Shown here piece by piece: positions 30,916-40,758 of a stretch of DNA of 64,000 nucleotides. The stretch's first letter is position 1. Every line of letters begins with the position of its first letter. A program made the position numbers and the translations under genes. Below the pieces are notes generated by a model. It was not told the origin of the DNA. It saw nothing but the letters and a program-made list of their open reading frames with translations, and ran no database searches. This DNA is from Labyrinthula sp. Ha (taxonomy: Eukaryota; Sar; Bigyra; Labyrinthulida; Labyrinthulaceae), in the NCBI GenBank assembly GCA_015227615.1, contig JAALGZ010000013.1, positions 372,001 to 436,000 on the forward strand, read 5' to 3'.

Positions 30916-30969
30916 TATAGAAGGATAATCCAAAGAGCTATCTATCCGTTAAGTTAAAAGTCAACAAAA
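30905..30969. promoter_or_regulatory. Bidirectional promoter with perfect CRE palindrome, ATG9 / 417-residue gene
   Basis: Only 54 bp separates the two start codons. AATGACGTCATT (30905-30916), a perfect 12-bp palindrome containing the bZIP site TGACGTCA, overlaps the ATG9 initiation codon itself. Confidence 0.5.
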
Positions 30970-32223
30970 ATGAAAAACCTCAATTTCGAGGAATATAATT
31001 CCGAAGAAACAAAAAAGGTTATTCAGGATTCAGCTGAGTTTAAGCCTTATCAGCTTAGAAAGTGTAAGTACCTTAAGTCTTTCGGCAACCTTAGCTTAGA
31101 TACGAGCGTCCCTGTTGAGCACGATAGAATAAACTTGCCACTCGCTCAGAAAGAAGTGATCAAAACCAAAATGGAGACACTAAATCACAAAGAACGCCTA
31201 ATTCTAAAACTTTTTTATATATTCTGGACATTATTTTTTTTCTTACGTAGCATGAATAGAAAGATAAACCAGTTCTTTCAGCTGAAACGAAAGAGGTACA
31301 CATCAGTTGAAACAGAGGAAGAGAGCTTGAACGAGTTTGGAGATTTTGATCCTGTGCTTCAATCTTTTACTAGTTCATATAAATTGGTAGCGCCTTTTGC
31401 TAGTATATTTTCAATGCGGTTGAGAGAACTGCTCTTGTTACACGGATCTATTTCTCAGAGAATATGTCTCAAGAATAAGCCACATCGTATGTTTACTGCC
31501 TATTACAAACATGAGGAACCATCATACCTAAGCACTGAAGCCATTTTTGAAATATCAGCAGGAGCAAACCTCTCATTTAGCTCAGAGCCTTTCTCTGTAC
31601 TTGAATCCCCGAGTTCATCTATGTCTTCACCAATCCAAACACTTGAATGGACTGAGGAAGGGTTTCAGACAGTATTTGATTCTTCCGTATCATACAGTTC
31701 TATGGGCTTTGTGCAGAAGAAAGTTAATTTCCTGTTGATGTTTGAGGATGAAGAGTATGATGAAAAAGAACTTCTCTCTTTTATATACAACCTTCTTGAC
31801 TCGGAACAAGTTGAGGCAGTGCTTACAATTAAAACCTCAGAGTTTGATTTCTTTAGAGTAACAGACACAATTAAGGATTTGATTAATGTTGTTGTCATTG
31901 GATTGCAATCTGCATCCAGGCTCTGTGTTCAACTATCAGAGGTTAGCCCAGTTGTATCATCTGTTGTGCTAGTATCTCCAGGTAATATTAAGCTTGGAAT
32001 TAAGAGAGCTCTAGTTCTTGTTGGAGCTGGTGAGTCATATTCAGAAAGTATTGTTGATCTTAAGGTACAATCAAACGTGATTGGTGATGAACGTGTAAGC
32101 ATTCGAGTTGAAGAGACAAGTCTCCCTTCTGTAGCACTCTATACCACTTATCTTCAGGTCGCTCTAGAAAACACACATTTAATCGTTGATTTCTCTGTTC
32201 AAACCTTGTCAAAGACACTGTAA
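30970..32223 (+). CDS. Unknown protein with degenerate alpha/beta-hydrolase-like C-terminus
   Basis: A 417-residue protein I cannot name. The N-terminal part is charged, with one strongly hydrophobic segment (residues 78-93, ILKLFYIFWTLFFFL) followed by basic residues. A Ser-rich linker spans about 200-225. Residues 250-410 follow an alpha/beta-hydrolase strand order: KVNFLLMFED, VEAVLTIKTS, an elbow-like VVVIGLQSASRLCVQL (305-321), SSVVLVSPG and RALVLVGAGE. At the nucleophile elbow the usual GxSxG reads GLQSA, so a catalytic Ser is not in place. If the fold is right this is a pseudo-hydrolase, perhaps membrane-tethered. It shares a 54-bp promoter with ATG9, which makes a link to membrane traffic attractive but unproven. 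Confidence 0.75.
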   Translation: MKNLNFEEYNSEETKKVIQDSAEFKPYQLRKCKYLKSFGNLSLDTSVPVEHDRINLPLAQKEVIKTKMETLNHKERLILKLFYIFWTLFFFLRSMNRKINQFFQLKRKRYTSVETEEESLNEFGDFDPVLQSFTSSYKLVAPFASIFSMRLRELLLLHGSISQRICLKNKPHRMFTAYYKHEEPSYLSTEAIFEISAGANLSFSSEPFSVLESPSSSMSSPIQTLEWTEEGFQTVFDSSVSYSSMGFVQKKVNFLLMFEDEEYDEKELLSFIYNLLDSEQVEAVLTIKTSEFDFFRVTDTIKDLINVVVIGLQSASRLCVQLSEVSPVVSSVVLVSPGNIKLGIKRALVLVGAGESYSESIVDLKVQSNVIGDERVSIRVEETSLPSVALYTTYLQVALENTHLIVDFSVQTLSKTL

Positions 32224-32364
32224 CATATTAAATGACTATAACACTCCTGTTTTTGAGTTTGTAGAACTAAAGATTTTCCTGAGCAGAAGTACCCAAACCC
32301 CTTCTTTTAAAACTTATATTCATATAGTAAAATCAGTATGACTCAACACAATATAAATTTTCTA

Positions 32365-33882
32365 TTAAACACCCCCCAGTTTATCAGTTCTATTTTCTTC
32401 TATGACGTGACAGAAGAACGTGACTTCTTTTTCTGACAAAGGAAAGTATAATTCACCTTGATCAGACAGTTTCAATAAATATTTAGCGGCGTCAGCATTT
32501 TGCTTGGCAATTTCTTTGAACGCTAGCTCTTTTATTTCTTTGTTTTCTAACTCAAATTTGGTACCCTCTTCAGCTGGTCTAATCTTAGACACTTCTGCTT
32601 CTATGACAGATATATTTTTGGAACAAGATAAATCCGGAACTTCCCGATCAAAGTGGAACGGACCGTAGTAGAACCCTCTCTCATCTGGAGCGCAGTCTAA
32701 CCACATTTCCTCCTCGTCATCTTCTTCAAACTCTATATCTTGGCCAAATTCAAAAGCCCCGTCCCGATAATCTTCAAGAATAGGTTTTAAGAATGGGTGA
32801 TGAAGTGCTTGGTCTGCTGACAGTCGAGCCCTAAAGTCAAAACTCAACATCCCCTCAGCAAAATTGAACATTTGCCAAATATCAAAGTCATTACCCAGAA
32901 GAGTCTTATCCCTTTTCTTTATACCGAGTTTTTCATTTCTCATAATGAACTTCCTTAATTTATTCTTGACTTCGCATTCAGGTTCAAAATCACCTTCAAG
33001 TAAGAATTCTCTAGATTTTTTTCCAGTAATAGTGTTCATCACAAACTCTGTTCTTGGCTTACCCAAACAGCGAAGAATAGTTCTCAACTGATCAAGATAA
33101 TCTTTACCCCGAAACAATACCTCTCGGGTAATAAGCTCAACAAAAACACAACCGGCGCTCCAAATATCAACCTCTGGTCCATACCCTTTATTGCAAAGGA
33201 TTAACTCTGGAGCCCTATACCACCTAGTTACTACGTACTCCGTTACTTCGTTGACTGCTCGTTCATGATGGTCAATAGAACAGAGTCCAAAATCAGCAAT
33301 TTTTACTTGACAACTATCTGTCAACAAAATGTTTTGAGGCTTCAAGTCTCTGTGCAAAATTTTACAGTCATGTAACTGCTTTAAACCCAGGAAAATCTGG
33401 AACATGATCATCAAAATGTGGTCCCCTCCCAATTTCTGGGAAGACTTTATTACCTTGTATAAATCAGTATCCATCAGTTCAGTTGCAAAAAAAATGTCGT
33501 TAAAATTGTCTTCATTCAATGGACAGACTATCCCTCTTAATCCCAACAAATGAGGATGGTTAAACCTACTGAGCACTTGCAACTCTCTTACCATTCTCGA
33601 AGCGTCAGTAGAATCTTCAAAAGCACGGGGTATCTTCTTCAAAGCAACATTTTCCTTCAATTTCTTATCGTAAGCAGAAACAACCACACCATACGCCCCT
33701 GTTCCAAGTAAATCCTTTACTTTATATCTTGTGGGCAGTTTAAATGTAGAACTACCTCTCACGCAAGATACGAAGTTCCTTACACTTGTGATTGGCTCCA
33801 GTACTCTTGGTAAGCTCCGCGAAGTTGGTCGAGCAGCAGACGCGTAGGTGCTACAGGAATTTGTATGAATCGTCGAAACCAT
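32365..33882 (-). CDS. MAP kinase, TEY class
   Basis: A 505-residue CMGC-group kinase of the MAPK family. Visible motifs are the Gly-rich loop GTGAYGVV (about 62-69), VALKK with catalytic Lys near 82, HRDLKPQN (177-184), DFG (197-199), the dual-phosphorylation motif TEY (214-216) in VTEYVVTRWYRAPE, and a MAPK insert region. The T-E-Y activation loop is the ERK type. A 50-residue Ser/Thr-rich N-terminal tail precedes the kinase, and an acidic C-terminal extension of about 120 residues (EFEEDDEEEMW, then FYYGPFHFD) follows. I take the ATG at 33882; a TTG-started extension upstream is rejected. It is tail-to-tail with the 417-residue gene, 141 bp apart. It is activated, by family precedent, by an upstream MAP2K. 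Confidence 0.93.
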   Translation of the reverse strand: MVSTIHTNSCSTYASAARPTSRSLPRVLEPITSVRNFVSCVRGSSTFKLPTRYKVKDLLGTGAYGVVVSAYDKKLKENVALKKIPRAFEDSTDASRMVRELQVLSRFNHPHLLGLRGIVCPLNEDNFNDIFFATELMDTDLYKVIKSSQKLGGDHILMIMFQIFLGLKQLHDCKILHRDLKPQNILLTDSCQVKIADFGLCSIDHHERAVNEVTEYVVTRWYRAPELILCNKGYGPEVDIWSAGCVFVELITREVLFRGKDYLDQLRTILRCLGKPRTEFVMNTITGKKSREFLLEGDFEPECEVKNKLRKFIMRNEKLGIKKRDKTLLGNDFDIWQMFNFAEGMLSFDFRARLSADQALHHPFLKPILEDYRDGAFEFGQDIEFEEDDEEEMWLDCAPDERGFYYGPFHFDREVPDLSCSKNISVIEAEVSKIRPAEEGTKFELENKEIKELAFKEIAKQNADAAKYLLKLSDQGELYFPLSEKEVTFFCHVIEENRTDKLGGV

Positions 33883-34072
33883 TTGTTTTTGTATGTTTAT
33901 GTTTGAATTAAAATAGTTTACGACAAGCTCCAACCAAAGCAGTGGTAGTTTAGTTTGTTATAACTTATAATTCACAGGTCTAATATCAGCTACACCCACC
34001 AGACATTTTTTGGGGATAAGAAAGACGAGAACAGATGTTCAAATGTGTGTTTTCCATTTTTCGTGAATAAGT

Positions 34073-34286
34073 TTCTCGATTGCAAATCAATCCTTGATCC
34101 AAACTTCTCGAATAACTTTTCCCGTCTTGGTTTAACAATGTAACTTATCTCGATATCCCTTTAGAATTAACCGTGAAAAGTATTGGATATATTGTGTAAT
34201 CCTATCGAGAAAGGCTTTCAATATCGAGTCTTATTCAAGAAAAACAATAGTATTATCGAGATTCTCTTATACATAGAATTTCTCGA
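34073..34286. promoter_or_regulatory. Cluster of TCTCGA / TCGAGA hexamers
   Basis: Six copies occur in 214 bp: TCTCGA at 34074, 34106, 34148 and 34281 and TCGAGA at 34205 and 34256, with a near match (TCGAGT) at 34224. Spacing is about 25-55 bp. The cluster begins about 190 bp upstream of the MAPK start codon. Such density is well above chance for AT-rich DNA and suggests binding sites, but the factor is unknown. Confidence 0.35.
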
Positions 34287-35516
34287 CTCAATCATTCATT
34301 CCACCACAAAGTTGTATATAATATTCATTCAGTGCATTCTTGGTATTGTTTATAACTTTTTATTAGAAAGAAAATGCCAATATTATAAATTAATGTGATA
34401 TTTAATAAAATATACTAATTATTATATCTATTATTATTAACTAGAATATGAATATCTGCAGGAAGCATGAAATAGCATATTACAATTATCAAAGAATCTA
34501 GATTGAACTGGTAGAGTGTCAGTTAAAGGACAAATGAGAAGTAACAATAATGATATGGAATAAGAAAAGTGTTTTTTACCACTCTTTGAGTCTGAAAACC
34601 AAAGAAGAAAAAGTGTTTTTTTTACAACTTTTAAAGAATATAAAGTTTTTTTAGATAAAGCTAGATTGAATCCATTGAACGCGTCGATGATAGTATAAAA
34701 TGTATTGTGAAGGGAATAATTAGAATAAGTTGGATTGCTCGTCTCTTCTCCTGTTGTAATGAAAGGACAACTTCCCTGTGGTCTTCTTGAGTTTAAGAAA
34801 CATGAATAGCACTTTAAATATATATATATTTAGCATGTTGCAAACTCACTATATCTATGAATTCTTATCTTTTGTATATATTTCGTTTACCTCCATTGAA
34901 ACAGAGTTGTCAAGGCCGTGTTGCAAGACGATTTAGCAACTTGAATAGCTAAATGGGGGCGTTAGCTGCTTCGCATTAACTGGTTAAATTCCGGTTAGAC
35001 TTAGTTGAATAACTTAAACCTAGTGAAATGTTTCTCTACTGAGAACTTCAAAGAGCAAAGACACAGATTAGTTTCATATCAAGGTTTAATCCAGAAAGAA
35101 GTCAATGACACACAAAGAAGTTTCGGGGCCACCACAATGAAAAAAAAATCAAGATAAGAAGGGAAACCCAAGACAGTCAGAAGATAATTCTTTTAATATT
35201 GCTCCCTCGGCTCTTGACTGTTAACTTTCCACTAACCCTTCAGTACAAGAGAAAGGCTGCAGTTTGCAACCTGGATAATTTATTCTCGGCTTTATGATAT
35301 TAGACAGGAACCAGCTAAGGGACAACTTGGTAAGAGAACTTTTAAATACTCGAACGACATACTCTGAAGGAAATATTATGTGTTTTCTCTTGGTTTAAGC
35401 CAAAGCAGTGCAAACAAAGTTGTGTTACTTTTTTTGGGGGGGGGCTACTCGGAGGTTGGAAACCCTTCGGTCTTACAAAGAGAACATAACTGACCCAAAG
35501 CCCTTTCTTGCGTCGT

Positions 35517-35533
35517 GTGGGACTTGAACCCAC
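35517..35533 (-). other. tRNA T-arm-like hairpin (degenerate Pol III box B)
   Basis: On the minus strand GTGGGTTCAAGTCCCAC forms a perfect 5-bp stem and 7-nt TTCAAGT loop, the geometry of a tRNA T arm, with GGTTCAAGTCC one base from the box B consensus. Just upstream TGGTTTAGTGGG resembles box A but overlaps box B, and no acceptor stem closes. This is not an intact tRNA; it could be a tRNA fossil or a SINE remnant. Confidence 0.3.
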
Positions 35534-38500
35534 TAAACCAACTCCCCGGCACGTTTTCTTGCCATTGCACTGAAAACTTGAATCACTCATACTCCACGGA
35601 GCCAATCATTCAAAGCTAAATACCTTACCTATAAGGTCTTGACAACTAAGTTGTGCCACCTGCACAATTAATATTGAAATTGGAATGTCAACAGATTTAA
35701 TAATGGATTAGATAACATAACTAAAGGCGATTAAGGCATATAAAAACTTAGGAACCAAAATTTACCTTTAACCAAAAAAACTTCATAGATTAAACGAGGT
35801 AAATTAATCTGATTGATGTTTCTCGTTAGAACCCGCATACTTTGGTTTTACAAGTTGAGGTGTATCTTTGTAATGAAGATAACAATTGAGACTGAAATTG
35901 GTAATCCAAGGCCACGACCACCATACGTCACTTTGAAAAAAATAGTCTTTAAGATGAGCAGAAACTGGTCAATAGTTTTCTGGAAAATTCCTTGTACTTT
36001 GGTGCAATTTCCTTTCACAATTCAACGTTGCGAATAGCTTGCTTGATATATTCATGCCCCTTTTGAGCTTTTTCAAAGACCTCGTTATATAGATCTCAAT
36101 AACGATACTTTTTTTAGAGTGTAACTGTACGATTCCCTATCATAGAGACTCCAATCGATTATTTTCTCGAGGATTCGCTATTTCGTCGGCTATTGTCGAA
36201 TTCAAAGAGCCCTATTCAAGTGATATCATTTTCTTCACACAACCCAAGACCTCGCAGTTATTGTGCGGCATAGAAGTTTAGAGGTTTCTTCATTTGTGCC
36301 ATGTTTTACCTGCTACATCGTATTGTAGAGTATAAAATTTTGTGGAGACTAACTGCTTCACCTTCTCTTGGTAATTAGTAACCATAAATGCAAATAGGCG
36401 ATATGTAAGAAATGCATGGGATAACTGTAGCTAAGTGGTGCTCTAATAAATATTATATAATTATCAACCAGAGTTTTTATTTTTTGCTCCAACATAACAC
36501 AATTTTTACAAATTAACTGTATTCAAATATCTGCGTGACTTTCAACGTGACATGCCCCAATGGAAGGTCCAAATACCTTCCAACAGATTTGAGATTAAAC
36601 ACTGCTCTCATTGATGAAAATCTTTAAGAGTGCATTAAGAGCATGTTAAAGAGCAATAGTGTGGTCATATAATTCAGTTTCCAGGTGGCGAAACTTTTCT
36701 GGGCTTGAAGTGATAGTAGATGAAGTTTGCAGGTTTCATATTTCTAAACAACAATAGCACAATCGGAAATAGACTGCTCTTTTCGACCCAACAATTTCAA
36801 AATCCTATCTCTGATACATTTTACTATTTTCTCTAGCTGTAGAAGACATAAAAGAGAATGTCTTGCTGTTGATTAGGCCACAATGCAGATTGTTACTATA
36901 GATGTAGAGGCACGGACCTAAGTTATCCCTCGTTTTTAGGGGAACAGACCACAGTATCGTGGATAAGGAAACTAAACTGGTTGCTATAAAAGCAAGGTTG
37001 GCTAACGCGGGGTATGTTGTACATTTGATAGGGTCTCTAGTATAGTGTTCATCTTAGAGTCTGGAGATATCTAGTTCATCTATAATTGCTATTTGCCTGT
37101 ATATTCTGCCTTTAAACTACGACTATATTTCTACAGGGTTACAAGATCTACCTTTGCACTATTCCCTTAATATTCACTATGGCGAAAATAAGCTTCATAC
37201 AATGAAACTAGCAGCTGAAGCTGTTAGTATCAATTTATTAGAAAGGTTATTGAGAAACATCGTCAAATCCAGGTTTCTACTTAACAATATACGTGCATCA
37301 CTAAATTGTACTCAACTATCAATGAACCGGAAGATATGCAGCTCATGCATATTTACGGAGTTCAATTTTGTCTTGTAGTTCACTGCTGTAGCTCAAAGAA
37401 ATTCTTTTTAGTGCTTTGGCTTAATTAGTTTCAGCACATAAATCTGGAAATTCTACATAATGATGCCAACAGAATTTCACGTGCACGAGGTTTCAATCAT
37501 AGCTTGATAGGAACTTTACCATCAATATAAATGACTTTTGCTAACTAATCGTCTTGCTGCGTATGGTTTCTCTGGTGATACGCCGTAAAATAAGAGGCTA
37601 TTCTAGTTAGTACTTTGATCGTTTCTTCATTTTAAACATTAATTAAATTAAAAAACCTTGGAACCTAGCAAATATTTATATTGTTGTTAATGTCCTGCTA
37701 GCGGTAAGGCCCTCAGTTACGCTTCTATTGATAATAACTTAACTTTTTTAGGCACGGATTCACCTAAGCCCCAAGAGTGATGGTAGTTTAATTACCTAGC
37801 GGAAACATCATTCGAGCACATGCTATTTTTAGTAATTAGAAATAAAAATTCTTGTTTAAGCTTAGGTATACCACTTAGATGCATCTTTTTTGTAGAAATA
37901 TTTAACGAATTTTTGACTGTTATTTAGCTAATGAAAACTAGATTAGTTGTATTTAGTTAAATTTCCTTTGGAAAAACTACAATCTTAAAATAATTTAAGC
38001 TTTAACAATAGTTTTAGCTAATTCTAATAACATAAATTGCTTCTCTTATTTAGTAGAAGATATTTCATTTGTAACTCATCTTGATTTAGGCCTTTTCTCA
38101 GCAAAGTAAATAAGTTCTATTATTGAACATGACTTAATTTAGCTTATGTAACTATTTCAAGCTTGTTTATGGTAATACTTCCCTTATGAATACTTACTGA
38201 ACTCTTTCGTAGGTTTATGTTTCAAATGGATAAGTAGTTTCCTATTTAGATCTCTAGACTTAATCTGTGTTCAGCGGTTTTGTTATTCGAAAACGAAACA
38301 TTGTTTAAGGTACTTAATAGAGTAATTGTAGGTATAATAGCTAGTAAACTACCTATAGTTATAATATATATTTAGTGTCGCACATCAACGGGGTGCTCGA
38401 GTAGCCTGTGACACACCATCTAGACAGTTAAATCTGTAGTATTTGCACTCCCCATTGCTTGTTCTTCGAGCGACTCATGACTAAGTAATTTTAAATGTAT

Positions 38501-39640
38501 TCTGAAATGTTTTAACAGTATTAGTCTATATTGGAGTTGAATAATTGAAAGCTACTCTATGGAAAGTCTTTCTAGGCACAATCTAAAGTACTTTAATCAA
38601 AAGGTCATGTAGTATCATTCTAGATAAAATCATGCGATTACCTTAATTAACGGTCTGAATGATTTTAACTTTGGAAGCTGCGACATTAATGAATGAGATG
38701 TCGCTTTCCAATAGATTGAAAATCAAATCAGTTTCCATGCAACTTCTACTTTTTTGTGATACGGGATAAATATTTTCTCGTGAACCCAGAGAGATTGATC
38801 CTGAAGATTCTTGTTCATCACAAACTATATGTGCTACTTGAGTCACTAATGGCTAGACAATTAATTTTATCAACAGCTCAGAATACTGTTTCCGGATTAG
38901 CTGAATCCTATGCAGTTTTAACCCTCCTAGGTAGACACGTATAAATTAGCCCTTTTGAGTACCATTCGTTGAACTAATCAATATTTTATTGACATTCAAA
39001 GAGAATTAAAATATTTACTTCATCTAATCTCCATCTATCCAGAAAACTTATCGTCGGAAACTCGTCTAAGAGATATTGTGTTAAAGGGGCTAGTTTTTGT
39101 AAGGGGCCCAACGTGGCAAAATGCCCTTGAATTGAACTTGTATTGCTGCAACCTTTAGCTACCTTTGCTTTGTTTTCATTCGGTCTCCATTAAACCAAAT
39201 TTTCGTCTAAAGGGTGGAATTTAAACTGTGCTCCACATATGTTTCAATACATTAATATCTTTTCTAATTTATGCGAATATTGTAACAAAAATGGATTGTT
39301 CTCCCTTGGAGTGAGAAGCTTCCTTTTCTTTAGCTCGGTCGGAAACAGCATGGGTATACACTAAGAAGACTAATAGGTGGACCTGCTGAGGGCAAATGGT
39401 GAATTGAAGCCTGAGGCCCTAGCTCGAAGCTATTTGTATTGGATTATACCACTTTCGGCAAAAAATTGAAACTACCAACCTCTTGCAAAATTTTACAAAG
39501 AATGCATTGAATGGGGTACTTAGAGAGGAAAGGAAAGCTCATCTCAATACTTTCAAACAGGATGAACAACACAACACTAGCTCGAACTACCGACACAACA
39601 AAATCTCACCTAATGTGGAAACATCATGAACTACTCTTAC

Positions 39641-40498
39641 CTACAACTTAGAACCCAGTATCCGCTGTTCAAGCTCCATATCTGAATCGACAACCTCTCT
39701 CCGTTGTTTCTGAAGAAATCGGTTACTTTCATAGGGCTTTACTTGGGGGCTCTCAATTATAGGAAAACGCTTTTTTCTTAATTTAGCCGAGGTCTCAATT
39801 TCAGTGATTTTAACTTTTCCAGCCTTCTCTGCAGCTCCTTCATACTTTCTCCAGTTATCCTCAACACTTAATGATATCCCTTTGACCTTCCTAATCTCTG
39901 CCTTATCATCTGAAACGACTGTGAATAGGCTGTAACTTAACACGAAACAAACAAAGCAGCATATGACAGCACTTGCGAAGGTCAGAAAGCTGCTAAAGAT
40001 TATTATCCCTGGGTATTCTGAGAACAGAGTCTCATCATCAGGTTGCAGAGTTTCTCCGATAAGTGTTGGATACGGTGTGGGAACATTTGTATCATCTATT
40101 ATAGTCGGTATTGCAGTTATACCACTAATAGAATAGCTTTCGTTCGGAAATCCAGTCAACAGAATAAAGCATAGAAACCCCAGTACTGCTGCAAGGGCCA
40201 TCGAAGTGAGAATTATACCTACTAAGATCCTGTCAAATGTTTCCATCTTTCGTTGCAGAGACATAATCACTTTTTTTTTCTTCCTTTCCGTCCCTCTTTG
40301 CTGATAGGCTTGGTTCCATATTATATCAGAATCTCTTTTGCTTTCTTTGTCGTCATAGGACACCCTCCAACCAGGCTCTGAAAACGCTTCCAACGGTTTC
40401 TCTCTGCTCTCAGCAGCTGAGCTTTCATTCGATCTTTCTTTTTCAATAAATATATCTTGCACTTTATCGCTTTTGATGGATTTATCTTCATTCTTCAT
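39641..40498 (-). CDS. Unknown two-helix membrane protein, 285 residues
   Basis: No recognisable family. A charged, Lys/Glu/Ser-rich N-terminal region (1-85, ending in RKKKK) leads into a transmembrane helix (about 91-116). A 45-residue acidic, Pro/Thr-containing loop (IPTIIDDTNVPTPYPTL) follows, then a second helix (about 164-195, Cys-rich ICCFVCFVLSYS) and a charged C-terminal tail of 90 residues. By the positive-inside rule both tails face the cytosol and the loop is lumenal or outside. The ATG is at 40498. The gene is head-to-head, 71 bp, with a tiny gene on the + strand, as expected from the local architecture. Composition and length make it a real gene. Confidence 0.72.
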   Translation of the reverse strand: MKNEDKSIKSDKVQDIFIEKERSNESSAAESREKPLEAFSEPGWRVSYDDKESKRDSDIIWNQAYQQRGTERKKKKVIMSLQRKMETFDRILVGIILTSMALAAVLGFLCFILLTGFPNESYSISGITAIPTIIDDTNVPTPYPTLIGETLQPDDETLFSEYPGIIIFSSFLTFASAVICCFVCFVLSYSLFTVVSDDKAEIRKVKGISLSVEDNWRKYEGAAEKAGKVKITEIETSAKLRKKRFPIIESPQVKPYESNRFLQKQRREVVDSDMELEQRILGSKL

Positions 40499-40569
40499 TT
40501 CATAATGTTCCTGTTTTCGTTGATCAATTTCTTGTATGTTTTAGATTAACGGATATTTTCAAAGTGTTG

Positions 40570-40758
40570 ATGATGGCGGCAAAAAGAATTCCCCACGTCG
40601 CGAAATGCGGCAATCAAAATAAAATTCTCGTTTTGCTTCCACACGTCCCTGCAAAAGTGAACACACTAAAATCCCATGTTTGTAACAAAACATACTTGAG
40701 AAAAAACTACTTCAGAGCTCAAACTTCAAAAATATATTGTGTCTTCTCTAAGTTATAG
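40570..40758 (+). CDS. Very small gene, possibly mitoribosomal protein bL9
   Basis: 62 residues from an ATG 71 bp from the divergent membrane-protein gene. The basic N-terminus looks like a mitochondrial presequence. KILVLLPHVPAKV followed, at the right spacing, by YLRKNYF recalls the bL9 core (VxLLxDVPxxGxxGxxVxVxxGYxRNYLIPxG) and yeast MRPL50 (QLLKDFP...LMRNYL). The linker glycines of bL9 are missing and the frame stops soon after, so this would be an N-domain-only form or the first exon of a longer gene. The start is chosen because only a GTG lies upstream. Assignment is tentative. Confidence 0.35.
   Translation: MMAAKRIPHVAKCGNQNKILVLLPHVPAKVNTLKSHVCNKTYLRKNYFRAQTSKIYCVFSKL

Larger units (their letters stand above)
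33883..39640. other. Gene-poor stretch, about 5.8 kb
   Basis: No supportable coding region. It contains a cluster of TCTCGA/TCGAGA hexamers just upstream of the MAPK gene (34073-34286), a short AT microsatellite near 34820-34830, a T7G10-type mononucleotide junction near 35430-35445, and a tRNA T-arm-like hairpin at 35517-35533. The rest shows nothing. Confidence 0.6.
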
